A DNA stretch of 38,620 nt, taken from Betaproteobacteria bacterium (GTDB lineage Bacteria > Pseudomonadota > Gammaproteobacteria > Burkholderiales > Burkholderiaceae_C). The notes under the pieces are model-generated. The model searched no databases. It was not told where the DNA came from and saw only the letters and a program-made list of their open reading frames with translations. Positions 16,437 through 24,886 of the stretch are shown piece by piece; position 1 is the stretch's first letter; the number at the start of each line of letters is the position of its first letter. The translations under genes were made by a program, and so were the position numbers. The stretch covers positions 1 to 38,620 of the forward strand of contig VGHR01000017.1 in the NCBI GenBank assembly GCA_016868205.1, in the 5' to 3' direction.

Positions 16437-17210
16437 TCAGCGGCCCGTAAAGTGGGGCGCGCGTTTCTCGGCGAAGGCGCGTCGGCCTTCGGCATAGTCT
16501 TCGCTGGCAAAACAGGCGGCAACAGCCGCCTCCACCGCGGCGCTGTCGGCCTGAGGCCCCTCGCGTAGGCTGATAAAGGCCAGCTTGGCTGCACGCAGGG
16601 TCAAGGGCGCGTTGCCGGCGATCAGATGCGCCGTTTCCCGGGCATGTTCGATCACATCGGCATGCACCGACTGAACGATGCCCAGTTGGCGCGCCTGCTC
16701 GGCCTCGTAGATGCGCGCGGTGTAGAAGGCTTCGGCCGCGTTCATGGGCCCCAACGCGGCCACCAGAGCGCGGGTGCTGCGCCAGGCATAGCCCAAGCCC
16801 AGACGAGCGGCGGGCATGCGAAAGCGCGCCGTGCTGTTGCAGTAGCGTAAATCGCAGCTCAGGGCCAGACCCAGGCCGCCGCCAAAGCAAATGCCGCTGA
16901 TGGCGGCAATCACGGGGCGCGGAAACTCGGCCAGGGCCGTCTGCGCGGTGTCGACAGCGCGGTCGTAGGCGGCCACGCTCTGCTGGCTGTTGCGCTGTTG
17001 CTCAAACTCGGAGATGTCGGCGCCCGATACAAACGCTTTCTCGCCCCGGCCGCGCAGCAGCAGCACCCGCACCGACTCGTCCTGACGCAGCTGCTCGAGC
17101 AGTTGGGCCAACTGCAGCCACATCGACAGCGACATGGCGTTGTACTTGGCCTCGTTGTCCAGTACGACGGTGGCCACATGGCCTTCGATGTGGTGCAGGA
17201 CCTGTGCCAT
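16437..17210 (-). CDS. Enoyl-CoA hydratase/isomerase-family (crotonase-fold) protein
   Basis: A 257-residue crotonase-fold protein. The oxyanion-hole segments FVSGADISEF (residues 60-69) and GICFGGGLGLAL (106-117) are intact, so a CoA thioester enolate could be stabilised. The two catalytic glutamates of classic enoyl-CoA hydratase are missing: the GGGcEL position is Gly114 and the QPE position is Ala134. It is therefore probably not a standard hydratase and may be an isomerase, hydrolase or decarboxylase. It sits between the CoA-transferase and the SDR in operon D, starting 2 bases before the CoA-transferase stop region. Confidence 0.85.
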   Translation of the reverse strand: MAQVLHHIEGHVATVVLDNEAKYNAMSLSMWLQLAQLLEQLRQDESVRVLLLRGRGEKAFVSGADISEFEQQRNSQQSVAAYDRAVDTAQTALAEFPRPVIAAISGICFGGGLGLALSCDLRYCNSTARFRMPAARLGLGYAWRSTRALVAALGPMNAAEAFYTARIYEAEQARQLGIVQSVHADVIEHARETAHLIAGNAPLTLRAAKLAFISLREGPQADSAAVEAAVAACFASEDYAEGRRAFAEKRAPHFTGR

Positions 17211-17212
17211 AG

Positions 17213-18409
17213 TCAGACCATCCCCTGCTCGTGGAATCGCGCAATATCCGCGGGTGAATAACCGGCTTCGCGCAGTACCTCGTCGGTGTGCTCCCCCCAG
17301 TTGGGGGCTGGGGCTACTACGCTTGCCGGCGTGCGCTCGAGCGTCACCGGCTGGGTGATGTAGAGCATTTCCTGGTCGAAGGAGGTTGTCATGGGCGCGG
17401 TGACCTTGAGGTGTTGCACCTGCGGGTCTTGCATCATTTGCGGCACGGTGTAGACCGGGCCGGCGGGCACGCCGGCGGCGTTGAGGCTGTCGATCCAGTG
17501 CGCCACCGGCTGATGGCGAAAGATCTCCTGCAGCTCGGTATTGAGCCGGGCGCGATGCTTTACCCGCAGCGGTTCGTCAAGGAATTGCGGATCATCGAGC
17601 CATTCGGTCTTGCCCAGCAGCTGGCACATGCGCTGCCAGCTGCCCTCGCCCGAGGCGCCCAGATTGAAGCAGCCATCGCTGCCCTCGAACAGGCCCATGG
17701 GGCTGCTGGTCGGGTGGTCATTGCCCACCTGCACCGGCAGGTCGCCGTCATTGATGCAACGCGCCACCTGGAAGTCCATCATGGCAATTTGCGAATGCAG
17801 CAGCGAGGCATGCACCCACTGACCACGACCCGAGACCTCGCGCTCGAGCAAGGCCGTCAGGATGCCCAGGGCGCAGTACAGGCCCGCGCTCATGTCGGCC
17901 ACCGCCAGGCCGGCGCGCACCGGTCCGCCGCCGGGGTGGCCGGTGACGGACATCAGACCGCCCATGCCCTGGATGATCTGGTCAAAGCCCGGCCGCTTGG
18001 CATACGGACCGTCCTGACCAAAGCCCGAAATACTGGCCAGCACCAGGCGGGGGTTGACCTTGGAGAGCGTCTCGTAGTCCAGGCCCAGCTTTTTCTTGAC
18101 ATCGGGGCGCCAGTTCTCGATCAGTACATCGGCGCCCTGCACCAGACGCATGAGCACCTCGTAGGCGCCCGGCTTTTTGAGGTTGAGCGTCATCGACCGC
18201 TTGTTGCGATTGATGTTCTGGAAGTCGCCGCCCTTGCGGTTGGCGGCGAACATGGCTTCATTCGGATCCACGCCCGGCGGCGGCTCGATGCGAATGACAT
18301 CGGCGCCGAAGTCGGTGAGCATGCGCACGCAGTTGGGGCCGGCGCGCACGCGCGAGAGGTCGAGTACCCGGAAGCGGGCGAGGGCCTGTGAGGCCTTGAT
18401 GGCGGGCAT
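17213..18409 (-). CDS. CaiB/BaiF (family III) CoA-transferase
   Basis: A 398-residue family III CoA-transferase that moves CoA from a donor such as succinyl-CoA to a carboxylic acid through an aspartyl-CoA intermediate. The catalytic Asp is Asp172 in AGLAVADMSAGLYCALG, matching Asp169 of formyl-CoA transferase. The N-terminal RVLDLSRVRAGPNC, DFGADVIRIEPP and NRNKRSMTLNLK are family hallmarks. It starts immediately after the amidase stop with no gap. In context it would activate the free acid released by the amidases. Itaconate, mesaconate or citramalate are candidates because MaoC- and CitE-like genes are in operon B. Confidence 0.9.
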   Translation of the reverse strand: MPAIKASQALARFRVLDLSRVRAGPNCVRMLTDFGADVIRIEPPPGVDPNEAMFAANRKGGDFQNINRNKRSMTLNLKKPGAYEVLMRLVQGADVLIENWRPDVKKKLGLDYETLSKVNPRLVLASISGFGQDGPYAKRPGFDQIIQGMGGLMSVTGHPGGGPVRAGLAVADMSAGLYCALGILTALLEREVSGRGQWVHASLLHSQIAMMDFQVARCINDGDLPVQVGNDHPTSSPMGLFEGSDGCFNLGASGEGSWQRMCQLLGKTEWLDDPQFLDEPLRVKHRARLNTELQEIFRHQPVAHWIDSLNAAGVPAGPVYTVPQMMQDPQVQHLKVTAPMTTSFDQEMLYITQPVTLERTPASVVAPAPNWGEHTDEVLREAGYSPADIARFHEQGMV

Positions 18410-19717
18410 TCAGTTCTCCGTAGCCGCGAGGTTCCAGCCCGGCAGAAAGCCGGCGCTGCCAAAACGGCGCTCTTGCAGCTGCGCGGCCACCGCCAGCAGC
18501 TCGTTTTCATGGAAGGGCCGTCCCACCAACTGGACGCTGATGGGAAGCCCGCGCTTGTCGCGTGCAATCGGAAGCACCAGAGCGGGTAGACCCAGGTAAT
18601 TGATGAAGCCCATATAGCGGTGCAGTGCAAACAGCTCTTGTGGCTCAAAGCCGGTGGCGCCCACTTGTACTGAGTCTGAGTCAGGCAGAGGCCGGGCCAG
18701 AGCCGGCAGCATCAGCACGCGGCCTGGCGCCAGCCATCGCTGGCAGAAGCGGCGCAGCTCCAGGCCGCGAGCCGCGATAGCGCCGCGGTACCAGGCCGGC
18801 GGTGTCACCAGACCGGGCCAAGCCAGGGCTTGCACGGTTCGGCCCAGCTGGCCTGCAAGCAAGGCCTCTCGCTGCAGCTGGGCCAGTTCGGTCTGCAGCA
18901 CGATTTCGGTCAGGGCGCTCAGGTGGGCGTGCTCGTCTTGCAGATCCACCTGCTCAGCATCGACTTCGCGGCGCAGCTCGTCCAGCGCCAGCGCCACCTC
19001 CTCGTGCAGGTCCGGCATCCAGATCTGCAACGCCGGTTTCGGGCGGGGGGAGTTGGCCGCTCGCAGCTGCGGGGCCAGCGGCGCGAGCAGGGCGGCCGCG
19101 TCCTCGACCGTGCGGGCCAGCACCCCGATGGTGTCGAGGGAGGGCGCCAGCGGGGTCATGCCTTGCGTGGGAATCAGGCCCAGGGTGGTTTTGAGCCCCA
19201 CCAGGCCGCAGGTGGCCGAGGGAATGCGCACCGAACCGGCGGTATCGCTGCCCAGCGCACCATAGGCCAGGCCGCCGGCCACGGCCACCGCGCTGCCGCT
19301 GGAGGAGCCGCCCACCGCGGCCTGTGGATGCAGCGGATTGATGCAGCGCTCGAAGCGCGGGTTGTCAGAGGTCGCGCCACAGGCCAATTCGGGCATGACC
19401 AGCGTACCCAGCTGCCCGGCACCGGCGCGCTGCAGCGCGGCGATGGCCCAGGCCGGTTCGAGGCCCGGCTCGGGGCGGCCACGATCGCGTCCGCAGCCAG
19501 GGCGGCGGCCCGCGGTGTTCAGGTTGTCCTTGTGCGCCAGCGCAACCCCGGCCAGCGGTCCCCGAGCCCCGGCCGGGCTCTCAAGCGGATGGCTCAGGCA
19601 GTGCCAGCGGCGGTCCAGGGCGTCCCGGGCCCGCAAACCCGCTTGCCAAGCTTCCTGGGCCGACAAATCGCCGCGGCCTAGGCCGGTTTGCAGCTGAGTC
19701 AGGGTGGGGGGCATCAT
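18410..19717 (-). CDS. Amidase-signature hydrolase
   Basis: A 435-residue amidase-signature enzyme with the complete Lys-Ser-Ser triad: Lys63 (AHKDNLN), Ser138 (GGSSSGSA) and Ser162 (GSDTAGSVRIP). It hydrolyses a C-N amide bond in the cytoplasm. It is shorter than the allophanate hydrolase at 3899-5623 and lacks that enzyme's C-terminal domain. It is preceded at 3 bases by a 69-residue gene, an arrangement like AtzE with its small GatC-like partner AtzG, though I cannot confirm that homology. Its stop abuts the CoA-transferase start, suggesting the freed acid is passed to CoA activation. Confidence 0.88.
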   Translation of the reverse strand: MMPPTLTQLQTGLGRGDLSAQEAWQAGLRARDALDRRWHCLSHPLESPAGARGPLAGVALAHKDNLNTAGRRPGCGRDRGRPEPGLEPAWAIAALQRAGAGQLGTLVMPELACGATSDNPRFERCINPLHPQAAVGGSSSGSAVAVAGGLAYGALGSDTAGSVRIPSATCGLVGLKTTLGLIPTQGMTPLAPSLDTIGVLARTVEDAAALLAPLAPQLRAANSPRPKPALQIWMPDLHEEVALALDELRREVDAEQVDLQDEHAHLSALTEIVLQTELAQLQREALLAGQLGRTVQALAWPGLVTPPAWYRGAIAARGLELRRFCQRWLAPGRVLMLPALARPLPDSDSVQVGATGFEPQELFALHRYMGFINYLGLPALVLPIARDKRGLPISVQLVGRPFHENELLAVAAQLQERRFGSAGFLPGWNLAATEN

Positions 19718-19720
19718 GGC

Positions 19721-19930
19721 TTAGGGCAGGCAACACAGCTTGCGCAGGGTCGCCGCGAAGTCCTCATCGGCCGCGGCCTGAGCCTCGCCCACGGCCCGGC
19801 GCGCCGAGGGCTCCAGCCGCTGCAACTGCCTGAGCAGCCGCTCGGCCCCGACCGGATGGGCTCCCAGGGTGAGTTCGATGTGCGCGCGCAGCTCTTCGGG
19901 CGACATGGGCGGGGGGCGGGTGGGTTGCAT
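19721..19930 (-). CDS. Small protein before the amidase, possible partner subunit
   Basis: A 69-residue hydrophilic, helix-rich protein (MQPTRPPPMSPEELRAHIEL) ending in CCLP. I do not recognise a family with confidence. A Pro-rich start followed by two amphipathic helices is compatible with a GatC/AtzG-like small amidase subunit, and its stop lies 3 bases before the amidase start, so the two are probably translated together. An internal start at MSPEEL is possible. It is the first gene of operon D, behind the promoter at 19953-19981. Confidence 0.6.
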   Translation of the reverse strand: MQPTRPPPMSPEELRAHIELTLGAHPVGAERLLRQLQRLEPSARRAVGEAQAAADEDFAATLRKLCCLP

Positions 19931-19932
19931 AC

Positions 19933-19970
19933 TCAAATGGTTTATAAATATAAATGTAGCCCCTATTTGA
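19933..19970. promoter_or_regulatory. Inverted repeat TCAAAT-N26-ATTTGA in divergent promoter
   Basis: The arms TCAAATGG (19933-19940) and its inverted relative CCTATTTGA (19962-19970) flank an AT-rich core (TTTATAAATATAAATG) in the 63-base gap between operon D and the GntR gene at 19994. One arm lies in the spacer of the operon D promoter and the other downstream of its -10 box. This is the geometry of a repressor operator. The adjacent GntR protein is the obvious candidate binder (inference). Confidence 0.45.
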
Positions 19971-19981
19971 ATATCAGACAA
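19953..19981 (-). promoter_or_regulatory. Sigma70-like promoter for operon D
   Basis: On the minus strand, TTGTCT (19976-19981) and TACATT (19953-19958) are separated by exactly 17 bases. Transcription would start about 15-20 bases before the ATG at 19930. The match to consensus is moderate (4-5 of 6 in each box). Confidence 0.5.
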
Positions 19982-19993
19982 TCCTGGTCGACC

Positions 19994-20680
19994 ATGAAGT
20001 CCAACAAATCCGGTTTCGTCAAAGCCAGCGATCAGATCTGCGCGGCCCTGGAGGCGGCCATTCGTGATGGCAGCCTGATGCCCGGCGACCCTGTCGATGA
20101 GGCCGACTGGGCCCGTCGTCACCGGGTGTCGCGCACCCCGGTTCGCGAGGCGCTGATTCAGCTTCAGGCCCAGGGCCTGGTCAGCAGCCTGCCCCGCGGC
20201 GGCATGGTGGTGGCCAAAATGGACTTGCGTCAGCTGCTGGCGCTGTGGGAATTGCTGGCTGAGCTAGAAGGTGTGGCTGCGCGCCTGGCCTGTCAGCGCA
20301 TCACGCCGCAGGAGCTGGCCGCGTTCAAGGCCGCCCATCGGGCCAGCGAGGCGGTGATGCTGCAGGAGGACATGGCGGGATGGCAGGAGCACAACCTGCA
20401 CTTTCACGAGCAGATCTACCAAGCCACGCGCAATCCATTTTTGCGTCAGGAGGTGCTGCGCTTGCGGGCGCGCACCGGCTTTTACCGGCAGCATGCCTTT
20501 GGTGCGCTCGGCCGAATCCGCGCCTCCTTTGACCAGCATGCCCTGATCGTGCAGGCCTTCGAGCGGGCTGACCCGCAGGCGGCCTACCAGGCGATGATCG
20601 GTCACATGCGGCCGGATCAGGGCGGTGGGTCCATCACCGACTTTGTGGCCAAGCTGCCGCCGGACCTTCTGGACCCTTGA
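19994..20680 (+). CDS. GntR-family regulator, FCD subfamily
   Basis: A 228-residue regulator with an N-terminal winged helix (EADWARRHRVSRTPVREALI, residues 37-56) and a C-terminal FCD helical domain (NLHFHEQIYQATRNPFLRQE carries the ligand-site His). The start is ATG 19994. It is transcribed divergently from operon D with a 63-base gap that contains an inverted repeat and the operon D promoter, so it most likely represses operon D and itself. It is only distantly similar to the regulator at 478-1185. The effector would be a pathway acid or CoA-derived compound, which is not identifiable. Confidence 0.9.
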   Translation: MKSNKSGFVKASDQICAALEAAIRDGSLMPGDPVDEADWARRHRVSRTPVREALIQLQAQGLVSSLPRGGMVVAKMDLRQLLALWELLAELEGVAARLACQRITPQELAAFKAAHRASEAVMLQEDMAGWQEHNLHFHEQIYQATRNPFLRQEVLRLRARTGFYRQHAFGALGRIRASFDQHALIVQAFERADPQAAYQAMIGHMRPDQGGGSITDFVAKLPPDLLDP

Positions 20681-20727
20681 TTCTTTTGGGAGGGGTCGGG
20701 ATGACAGTTGGCTGTAGACTTTCATGA

Positions 20728-21516
20728 ATGCACCGACTCATATGCGGTTTCAAGCTGCTGGGCCTCCTGGGCTGGCTCGGACTATCGGGCCACCTGGCTG
20801 CGCAAAGTCCCACCATCACCCGATCATCTGGTGAGGTGTTGCCCATTCGCCTAGAGCTTCGAACTCTAGGGAGGGGGGAGAAGGCGCCCACCGTGATCGT
20901 CGGGCACGGCTCGGGTGGCTTGGCTGCGATGCATCGGGAGATGGGATCGACCCTCAATAGCTGGGGGTACAACGCGGTAGTGATCGACCACTACTCGCTC
21001 AGGGGCATTGCCGTGCATACGGGTAAGGTGGTTCTTGGCGCCCGCGGTGAGGATCGGGCGCTCGACTTCATCGAGACCGGGCGCTGGATCGCACAGCAGC
21101 CCTGGCACGAGGGCAAGATTGCGGTGGTCGGCTTCAGCCAGGGTGGGGGCGGCGTGCTGACCCTGGTTAACGACAGAAACATGCGTAACCTGGACTATGT
21201 CTCCGACGCTCAACCCAATCCCATTTCTGTCGCATCGGCTTTTTATCCGAGCTGTTTTTTTTCTCCGCCGCCGGCCAAGCCGTCCATTCCTACACAGGTG
21301 CATTTGGCCGAAATGGATGATTTGGCCCGGGTCTCCTACTGCGGCTTGGGCGACGATTCGCCTTACCGGGTCCACCTCTACAAGGGCGCCACCCATTCCT
21401 TCGACGAGAGCTTCTCGCCGTTTGCTCGACTGGGTTTTACCCAACGATACAACCCTCGGGCAACGCGCGAGTCCCGCGAAAACCTCAAGAAGTTTCTAGA
21501 CGAACATCTGCGCTGA
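20728..21516 (+). CDS. Exported alpha/beta hydrolase, dienelactone-hydrolase-like
   Basis: A 262-residue serine hydrolase with an N-terminal signal peptide (LLGLLGWLGLSGHLAAQ, cut near residue 26). The nucleophile elbow is GFSQGG with Ser137, the oxyanion/HG motif is VGHGSGG (58-64), the likely acid is Asp197 or Asp198 in LAEMDD, and His223 lies in KGATHSFDE. The fold matches periplasmic dienelactone-hydrolase-like esterases. It may cleave small esters or lactones; the substrate is unknown. It stands alone, convergent with pckG. The region before it is only 47 bases and shows no clear promoter. Confidence 0.82.
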   Translation: MHRLICGFKLLGLLGWLGLSGHLAAQSPTITRSSGEVLPIRLELRTLGRGEKAPTVIVGHGSGGLAAMHREMGSTLNSWGYNAVVIDHYSLRGIAVHTGKVVLGARGEDRALDFIETGRWIAQQPWHEGKIAVVGFSQGGGGVLTLVNDRNMRNLDYVSDAQPNPISVASAFYPSCFFSPPPAKPSIPTQVHLAEMDDLARVSYCGLGDDSPYRVHLYKGATHSFDESFSPFARLGFTQRYNPRATRESRENLKKFLDEHLR

Positions 21517-21547
21517 CGGCCTCGCCCCGCTTTTGGGAGGGGCCTGC

Positions 21548-23410
21548 CTAGGCCGCCAGTTTTCTCTCGATGGCAGCTTTGGTGTCTTCGAGTTCCCTGG
21601 GCAGATGGTGCTTGAGCTGCTGGAAGAGCTCGGCATGCAACTGCATTTCCTGGCGCCAGGCGTGCTTGTCGATGCTGGTCACCTTGTCGAATTGCTGGGC
21701 GCTGAAATCGAGCCCGCTCCAGTTGAGCTCTTCATAGCGCGGGGTGATGCCCATCACGCCCTCCTGGCCCGGGCTGCGTTCTTCGATGCGATCGATCATC
21801 CATTTGAGCACCCGCATGTTCTCGCCGTAGCCCGGCCAGACGAACTTGCCGTCCTCGCCCTTGCGGAACCAGTTGGTGGTGTAAATCTTGGGCAGCCTGG
21901 CGCCCGAGGCCTGCAGCTTTTTGCCCAGGTCCAGCCAATGCTGGAAGTAGTCGCTCATGTTGTAGCCGGCAAAGGGCAACATGGCAAAGGGGTCGCGCCG
22001 CACCACGCCTTGCTGGCCGGCTGCGGCTGCGGTGGTCTCCGAGCCCATGGTGGCGGCCATGTAGATGCCTTCGATCCAATCGCGCGCTTCACTGACCAGC
22101 GGCACGGTGTTGGAGCGCCGGCCGCCAAAAATGAAGGCGTCGATGGGTACGCCGGCCGGGTCGTCCCAGGCCGCATCGAGCGCCGGATTGTTGGTGGCCG
22201 CTACAGTGAAACGGGCGTTGGGGTGCGCTGCCTTGGCTCCCGTGTCCTTGGCGATCTGTGGCGTCCAGTCTTTGCCCTGCCAGTCGATCAGGTGGTCGGG
22301 CAGTTGTCCGCTGTCCTTCTCCATCCCCTCCCACCAGACATCGCCGTCATCGGTGAGCGCGACATTGGTGAAAATCACATTCCTGTCGAGCGTGGCCATG
22401 CAGTTGGGGTTGGTGTGGTGGTTGGTGCCCGGAGCCACGCCAAAGTAACCGGCCTCCGGATTGATGGCGCGCAAGCGTCCGTCGGCCGAGGGCTTGATCC
22501 AGGCAATGTCGTCGCCGATGGTGGTGACCTTCCAGCCCTCCAGGCCCTTGGGCGGCACCAGCATGGAAAAGTTGGTCTTGCCGCAGGCGCTGGGAAAGGC
22601 CCCGGCCACATGGTATTTCTTGCCCTCGGGGCTGGTCACACCCAAAATCAGCATGTGCTCGGCCAGCCAGCCCTGGTCGTGGCCCATGATGGAGGCGATC
22701 CGCAGTGCAAAGCACTTTTTGCCCAGCAGCGCGTTACCGCCATAGCCCGACCCGTAAGACCAGATTTCGCGCGTTTCCGGGTAATGCACGATGTACTTGG
22801 TCTTGTTGCAGGGCCAGGCCACATCCTTCTGCCCGGCTTGCAGCGGCGCCCCCACGGTGTGCACGCAAGGCACGAAGTGCCCCTGGCTGCCCAACACGTC
22901 GTACACCGCCCTACCCATGCGGGTCATGATCTTCATGTTGACCGCCACATACGGGCTGTCGGACAACTCAATGCCAATGTGGGCAATCGGCGAGCCCAGC
23001 GGGCCCATGGAAAAGGGCACCACATACATCGTCCTGCCGCGCATGCAGCCGTCAAACAGCGGCCGCAGGGTGGCCAGCATTTCGGTCGGATCCATCCAGT
23101 TGTTGGTCGGGCCGGCATCCTCCTGCTTGCGCGAGCAGATGAAGGTGCGGTCTTCCACGCGGGCGACATCGCTCGGGTCAGACCAGGCCAGGTAGCTGCC
23201 CGGGCGTTTGGCCGGATTGAGCTTTCTGAAGGTGCCGGCGTCCACCAGCTGCCGGCACAGGCGCTCGTATTCTTCCTGGCTGCCATCGCACCAGTGGATG
23301 CGATCGGGCTTGCACAGCATGGCCATGTCGGCTACCCAGGCGATCAGCTGGGCATGCTTGATGTGTGCGGGGACCTGAAGATCCAGTCCTTGCATGGCGG
23401 GATGGTTCAT
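21548..23410 (-). CDS. pckG: Phosphoenolpyruvate carboxykinase (GTP)
   Basis: A 620-residue GTP-dependent PEP carboxykinase that converts oxaloacetate to PEP, the entry step of gluconeogenesis from organic acids. The kinase-1 P-loop with the hyper-reactive Cys is [10 protein letters not shown] (Cys about residue 276), and the metal and kinase-2 motif is TTIGDDIAW just after it. [12 protein letters not shown] and the GTP-site [19 protein letters not shown] are also present. Full length is normal. The start is ATG 23408-23410 with CGGAGC upstream. An organism growing on acetyl-CoA and pyruvate from the acid catabolism encoded at the left would depend on this type of enzyme. Confidence 0.97.
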   Translation of the reverse strand: MNHPAMQGLDLQVPAHIKHAQLIAWVADMAMLCKPDRIHWCDGSQEEYERLCRQLVDAGTFRKLNPAKRPGSYLAWSDPSDVARVEDRTFICSRKQEDAGPTNNWMDPTEMLATLRPLFDGCMRGRTMYVVPFSMGPLGSPIAHIGIELSDSPYVAVNMKIMTRMGRAVYDVLGSQGHFVPCVHTVGAPLQAGQKDVAWPCNKTKYIVHYPETREIWSYGSGYGGNALLGKKCFALRIASIMGHDQGWLAEHMLILGVTSPEGKKYHVAGAFPSACGKTNFSMLVPPKGLEGWKVTTIGDDIAWIKPSADGRLRAINPEAGYFGVAPGTNHHTNPNCMATLDRNVIFTNVALTDDGDVWWEGMEKDSGQLPDHLIDWQGKDWTPQIAKDTGAKAAHPNARFTVAATNNPALDAAWDDPAGVPIDAFIFGGRRSNTVPLVSEARDWIEGIYMAATMGSETTAAAAGQQGVVRRDPFAMLPFAGYNMSDYFQHWLDLGKKLQASGARLPKIYTTNWFRKGEDGKFVWPGYGENMRVLKWMIDRIEERSPGQEGVMGITPRYEELNWSGLDFSAQQFDKVTSIDKHAWRQEMQLHAELFQQLKHHLPRELEDTKAAIERKLAA

Positions 23411-23443
23411 GGGGGGCTCCGAAGTAATAAGGCGTGATCTCGG

Positions 23444-23471
23444 CAGCCGCCTGGCCCGGTGCGGGCGGCTG
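23444..23471 (-). promoter_or_regulatory. Stem-loop in pckG leader
   Basis: CAGCCGCC (23444-23451) and GGCGGCTG (23464-23471) form a perfect 8-bp stem with a 12-base loop, 33 bases upstream of the pckG start. It lies in the 232-base region between pckG and the pirin gene, which also holds a second small hairpin (GGGTC-TGCG-GACCC at 23504-23517). A role in expression is unproven. Confidence 0.3.
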
Positions 23472-23642
23472 TCGACATGGCGCAGTCCGGTCCAGGAAGC
23501 ACAGGGTCTGCGGACCCGCGTCCGACCTGGGTCTGCGAATTCTAGGGAGAAGCCTGTAACCGATTCGTCACCAGAGCTTCATCGTCATGCAAAAAATGCA
23601 TAACCCTATGCGTCGAACGGCCAGGGTTTGAGGGGCAGCCTC

Positions 23643-24503
23643 TCAGAGGGCGAGGCGACCGGCCTGATAGTCGGCCATGGCCTGGTAGATTTCCTTGCGG
23701 GTGTTCATGACGAAGGGGCCGTATTGGACGATGGGTTCGTGCAGGGGCTGGCCGGCAATCAGCAGCAGTCGGCTGGGCCTGTCGGCCCGGACGCACACCC
23801 CATCGCGATCAGGTTCGTTGCGCAGAAGGGCCATTTTTTGGGTTGGGACGGTCTGCCCGCCCAACTCCACCTGCCCCCGGTACACATAAATGAAGGCGTT
23901 GTGCTCGGGTGGTATGGGCTGTTCGAACAAGGAACCGGGCTGTAACTCGATGTCCAGATACAGCGGCTGCGTCTGCTCGCGTTGCACCGCCCCCGGCGTG
24001 CCGCTGCATTGCCCGGCAATGACCGTGACCTGAGCGCCACTGGCCGTGCGGGTCTTGGGTAACTCCTTGGCCTTGAAGTCGCGGTACCAGGGGGCCTGCA
24101 TCTTGCGCGAGGCCGGCAGGTTGAGCCAAAGCTGAAAGCCCTCCATCAGGCCCTCCTCCTGCTCGGGCAGCTCGGAGTGGATCACGCCCCGGCCCGCGGT
24201 CATCCACTGCATGCCGCCGTTTTCCAGAAGCCCTTCGTTACCGGCGCTGTCGCGGTGGCGCATGCGGCCGGCAATCATGTAGGTCACGGTCTCGAAGCCG
24301 CGGTGCGGATGGTCCGGAAAGCCCGCCAGATAGTCGTCCGCCTGATCGCTGCCAAAGGCGTCGAGCATGAGGAAGGGGTCCAGCCGCTGCTGCAGTTCCT
24401 GAGTCAGGACCCGGGTGAGCTTGACGCCGGCGCCATCAGAGGTGCGCTGGCCGCTGACAAGGCGTTCGATACGGCGCGGGGAGGTGACGATGGATGCAGT
24501 CAT
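23643..24503 (-). CDS. Pirin-family bicupin protein
   Basis: A 286-residue pirin: two cupin domains, with the metal site in the N-terminal one. The four ligands match human pirin: His65 and His67 (DHPHRGFETVTYM), His109 and Glu111 (GRGVIHSELPE). Bacterial pirins include quercetinase-type dioxygenases and regulators of pyruvate metabolism; the exact role is unknown. The start is taken at ATG 24501-24503 (MTASIVTSPRRIERL), which fits family length. No strong ribosome site is visible. The PsiF-type gene ends 63 bases upstream on the same strand. Confidence 0.92.
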   Translation of the reverse strand: MTASIVTSPRRIERLVSGQRTSDGAGVKLTRVLTQELQQRLDPFLMLDAFGSDQADDYLAGFPDHPHRGFETVTYMIAGRMRHRDSAGNEGLLENGGMQWMTAGRGVIHSELPEQEEGLMEGFQLWLNLPASRKMQAPWYRDFKAKELPKTRTASGAQVTVIAGQCSGTPGAVQREQTQPLYLDIELQPGSLFEQPIPPEHNAFIYVYRGQVELGGQTVPTQKMALLRNEPDRDGVCVRADRPSRLLLIAGQPLHEPIVQYGPFVMNTRKEIYQAMADYQAGRLAL

Positions 24504-24565
24504 GGAATGGAAGGTGCGGCGCGGGCCGTGTTGCCCAGGCTTTGGGAGGCCCTGCAGAGGGACGA

Positions 24566-24811
24566 TCAGGAGCCCACGGCCTCGCTCATGCACTTCTTCA
24601 CATGGCTGTTCTTGGCTGCCCCCGCCAGTTTTTTCTCGCCCGCCGCGGCCTCACACTTGGCTTGTGCATCGGCTTCGCACTTTTTCATGAATGAGCTCTT
24701 GGCCGCTCCCGCGAGCTTCTTTTCGGTGGCGGTGGCGGTGCAGGTCGGCTCGGCCGCCGAAACACCCAGGGATACAAGGCCAAGGCTGAGCAAGATGGAA
24801 AGAATTTTCAT
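24566..24811 (-). CDS. PsiF-repeat small exported protein
   Basis: An 81-residue secreted protein. The signal peptide is MKILSILLSLGLVSLGVSAA. The mature part has two tandem PsiF-type repeats, EKKLAGAAKSSFMKKCEADA and EKKLAGAAKNSHVKKCMSEA, each with the conserved KKLAGAAK and KKC. The E. coli PsiF protein is induced by phosphate starvation; its function is unknown. The ATG at 24809-24811 is used because the signal peptide begins there. It is not evidently coupled to either neighbour. Confidence 0.85.
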   Translation of the reverse strand: MKILSILLSLGLVSLGVSAAEPTCTATATEKKLAGAAKSSFMKKCEADAQAKCEAAAGEKKLAGAAKNSHVKKCMSEAVGS

Positions 24812-24886
24812 GGTTGTGCAGAGTCCGTTGATAAACATTGACAGCCTATCACGGTGGCAGTGCTTTGTCTCGCGCGGCCAGCTCGG

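Noticed and set aside
17288..18391. A 367-codon plus-strand open frame over the CoA-transferase gene
   Set aside because: The minus-strand gene has the catalytic Asp and full family landmarks; the overlap is a GC-phase artefact.
21533..23437. A 634-codon open frame antisense to pckG
   Set aside because: It exactly shadows a certain gene in GC-rich DNA, has repetitive His/Gly/Ala composition and no family-like motifs.
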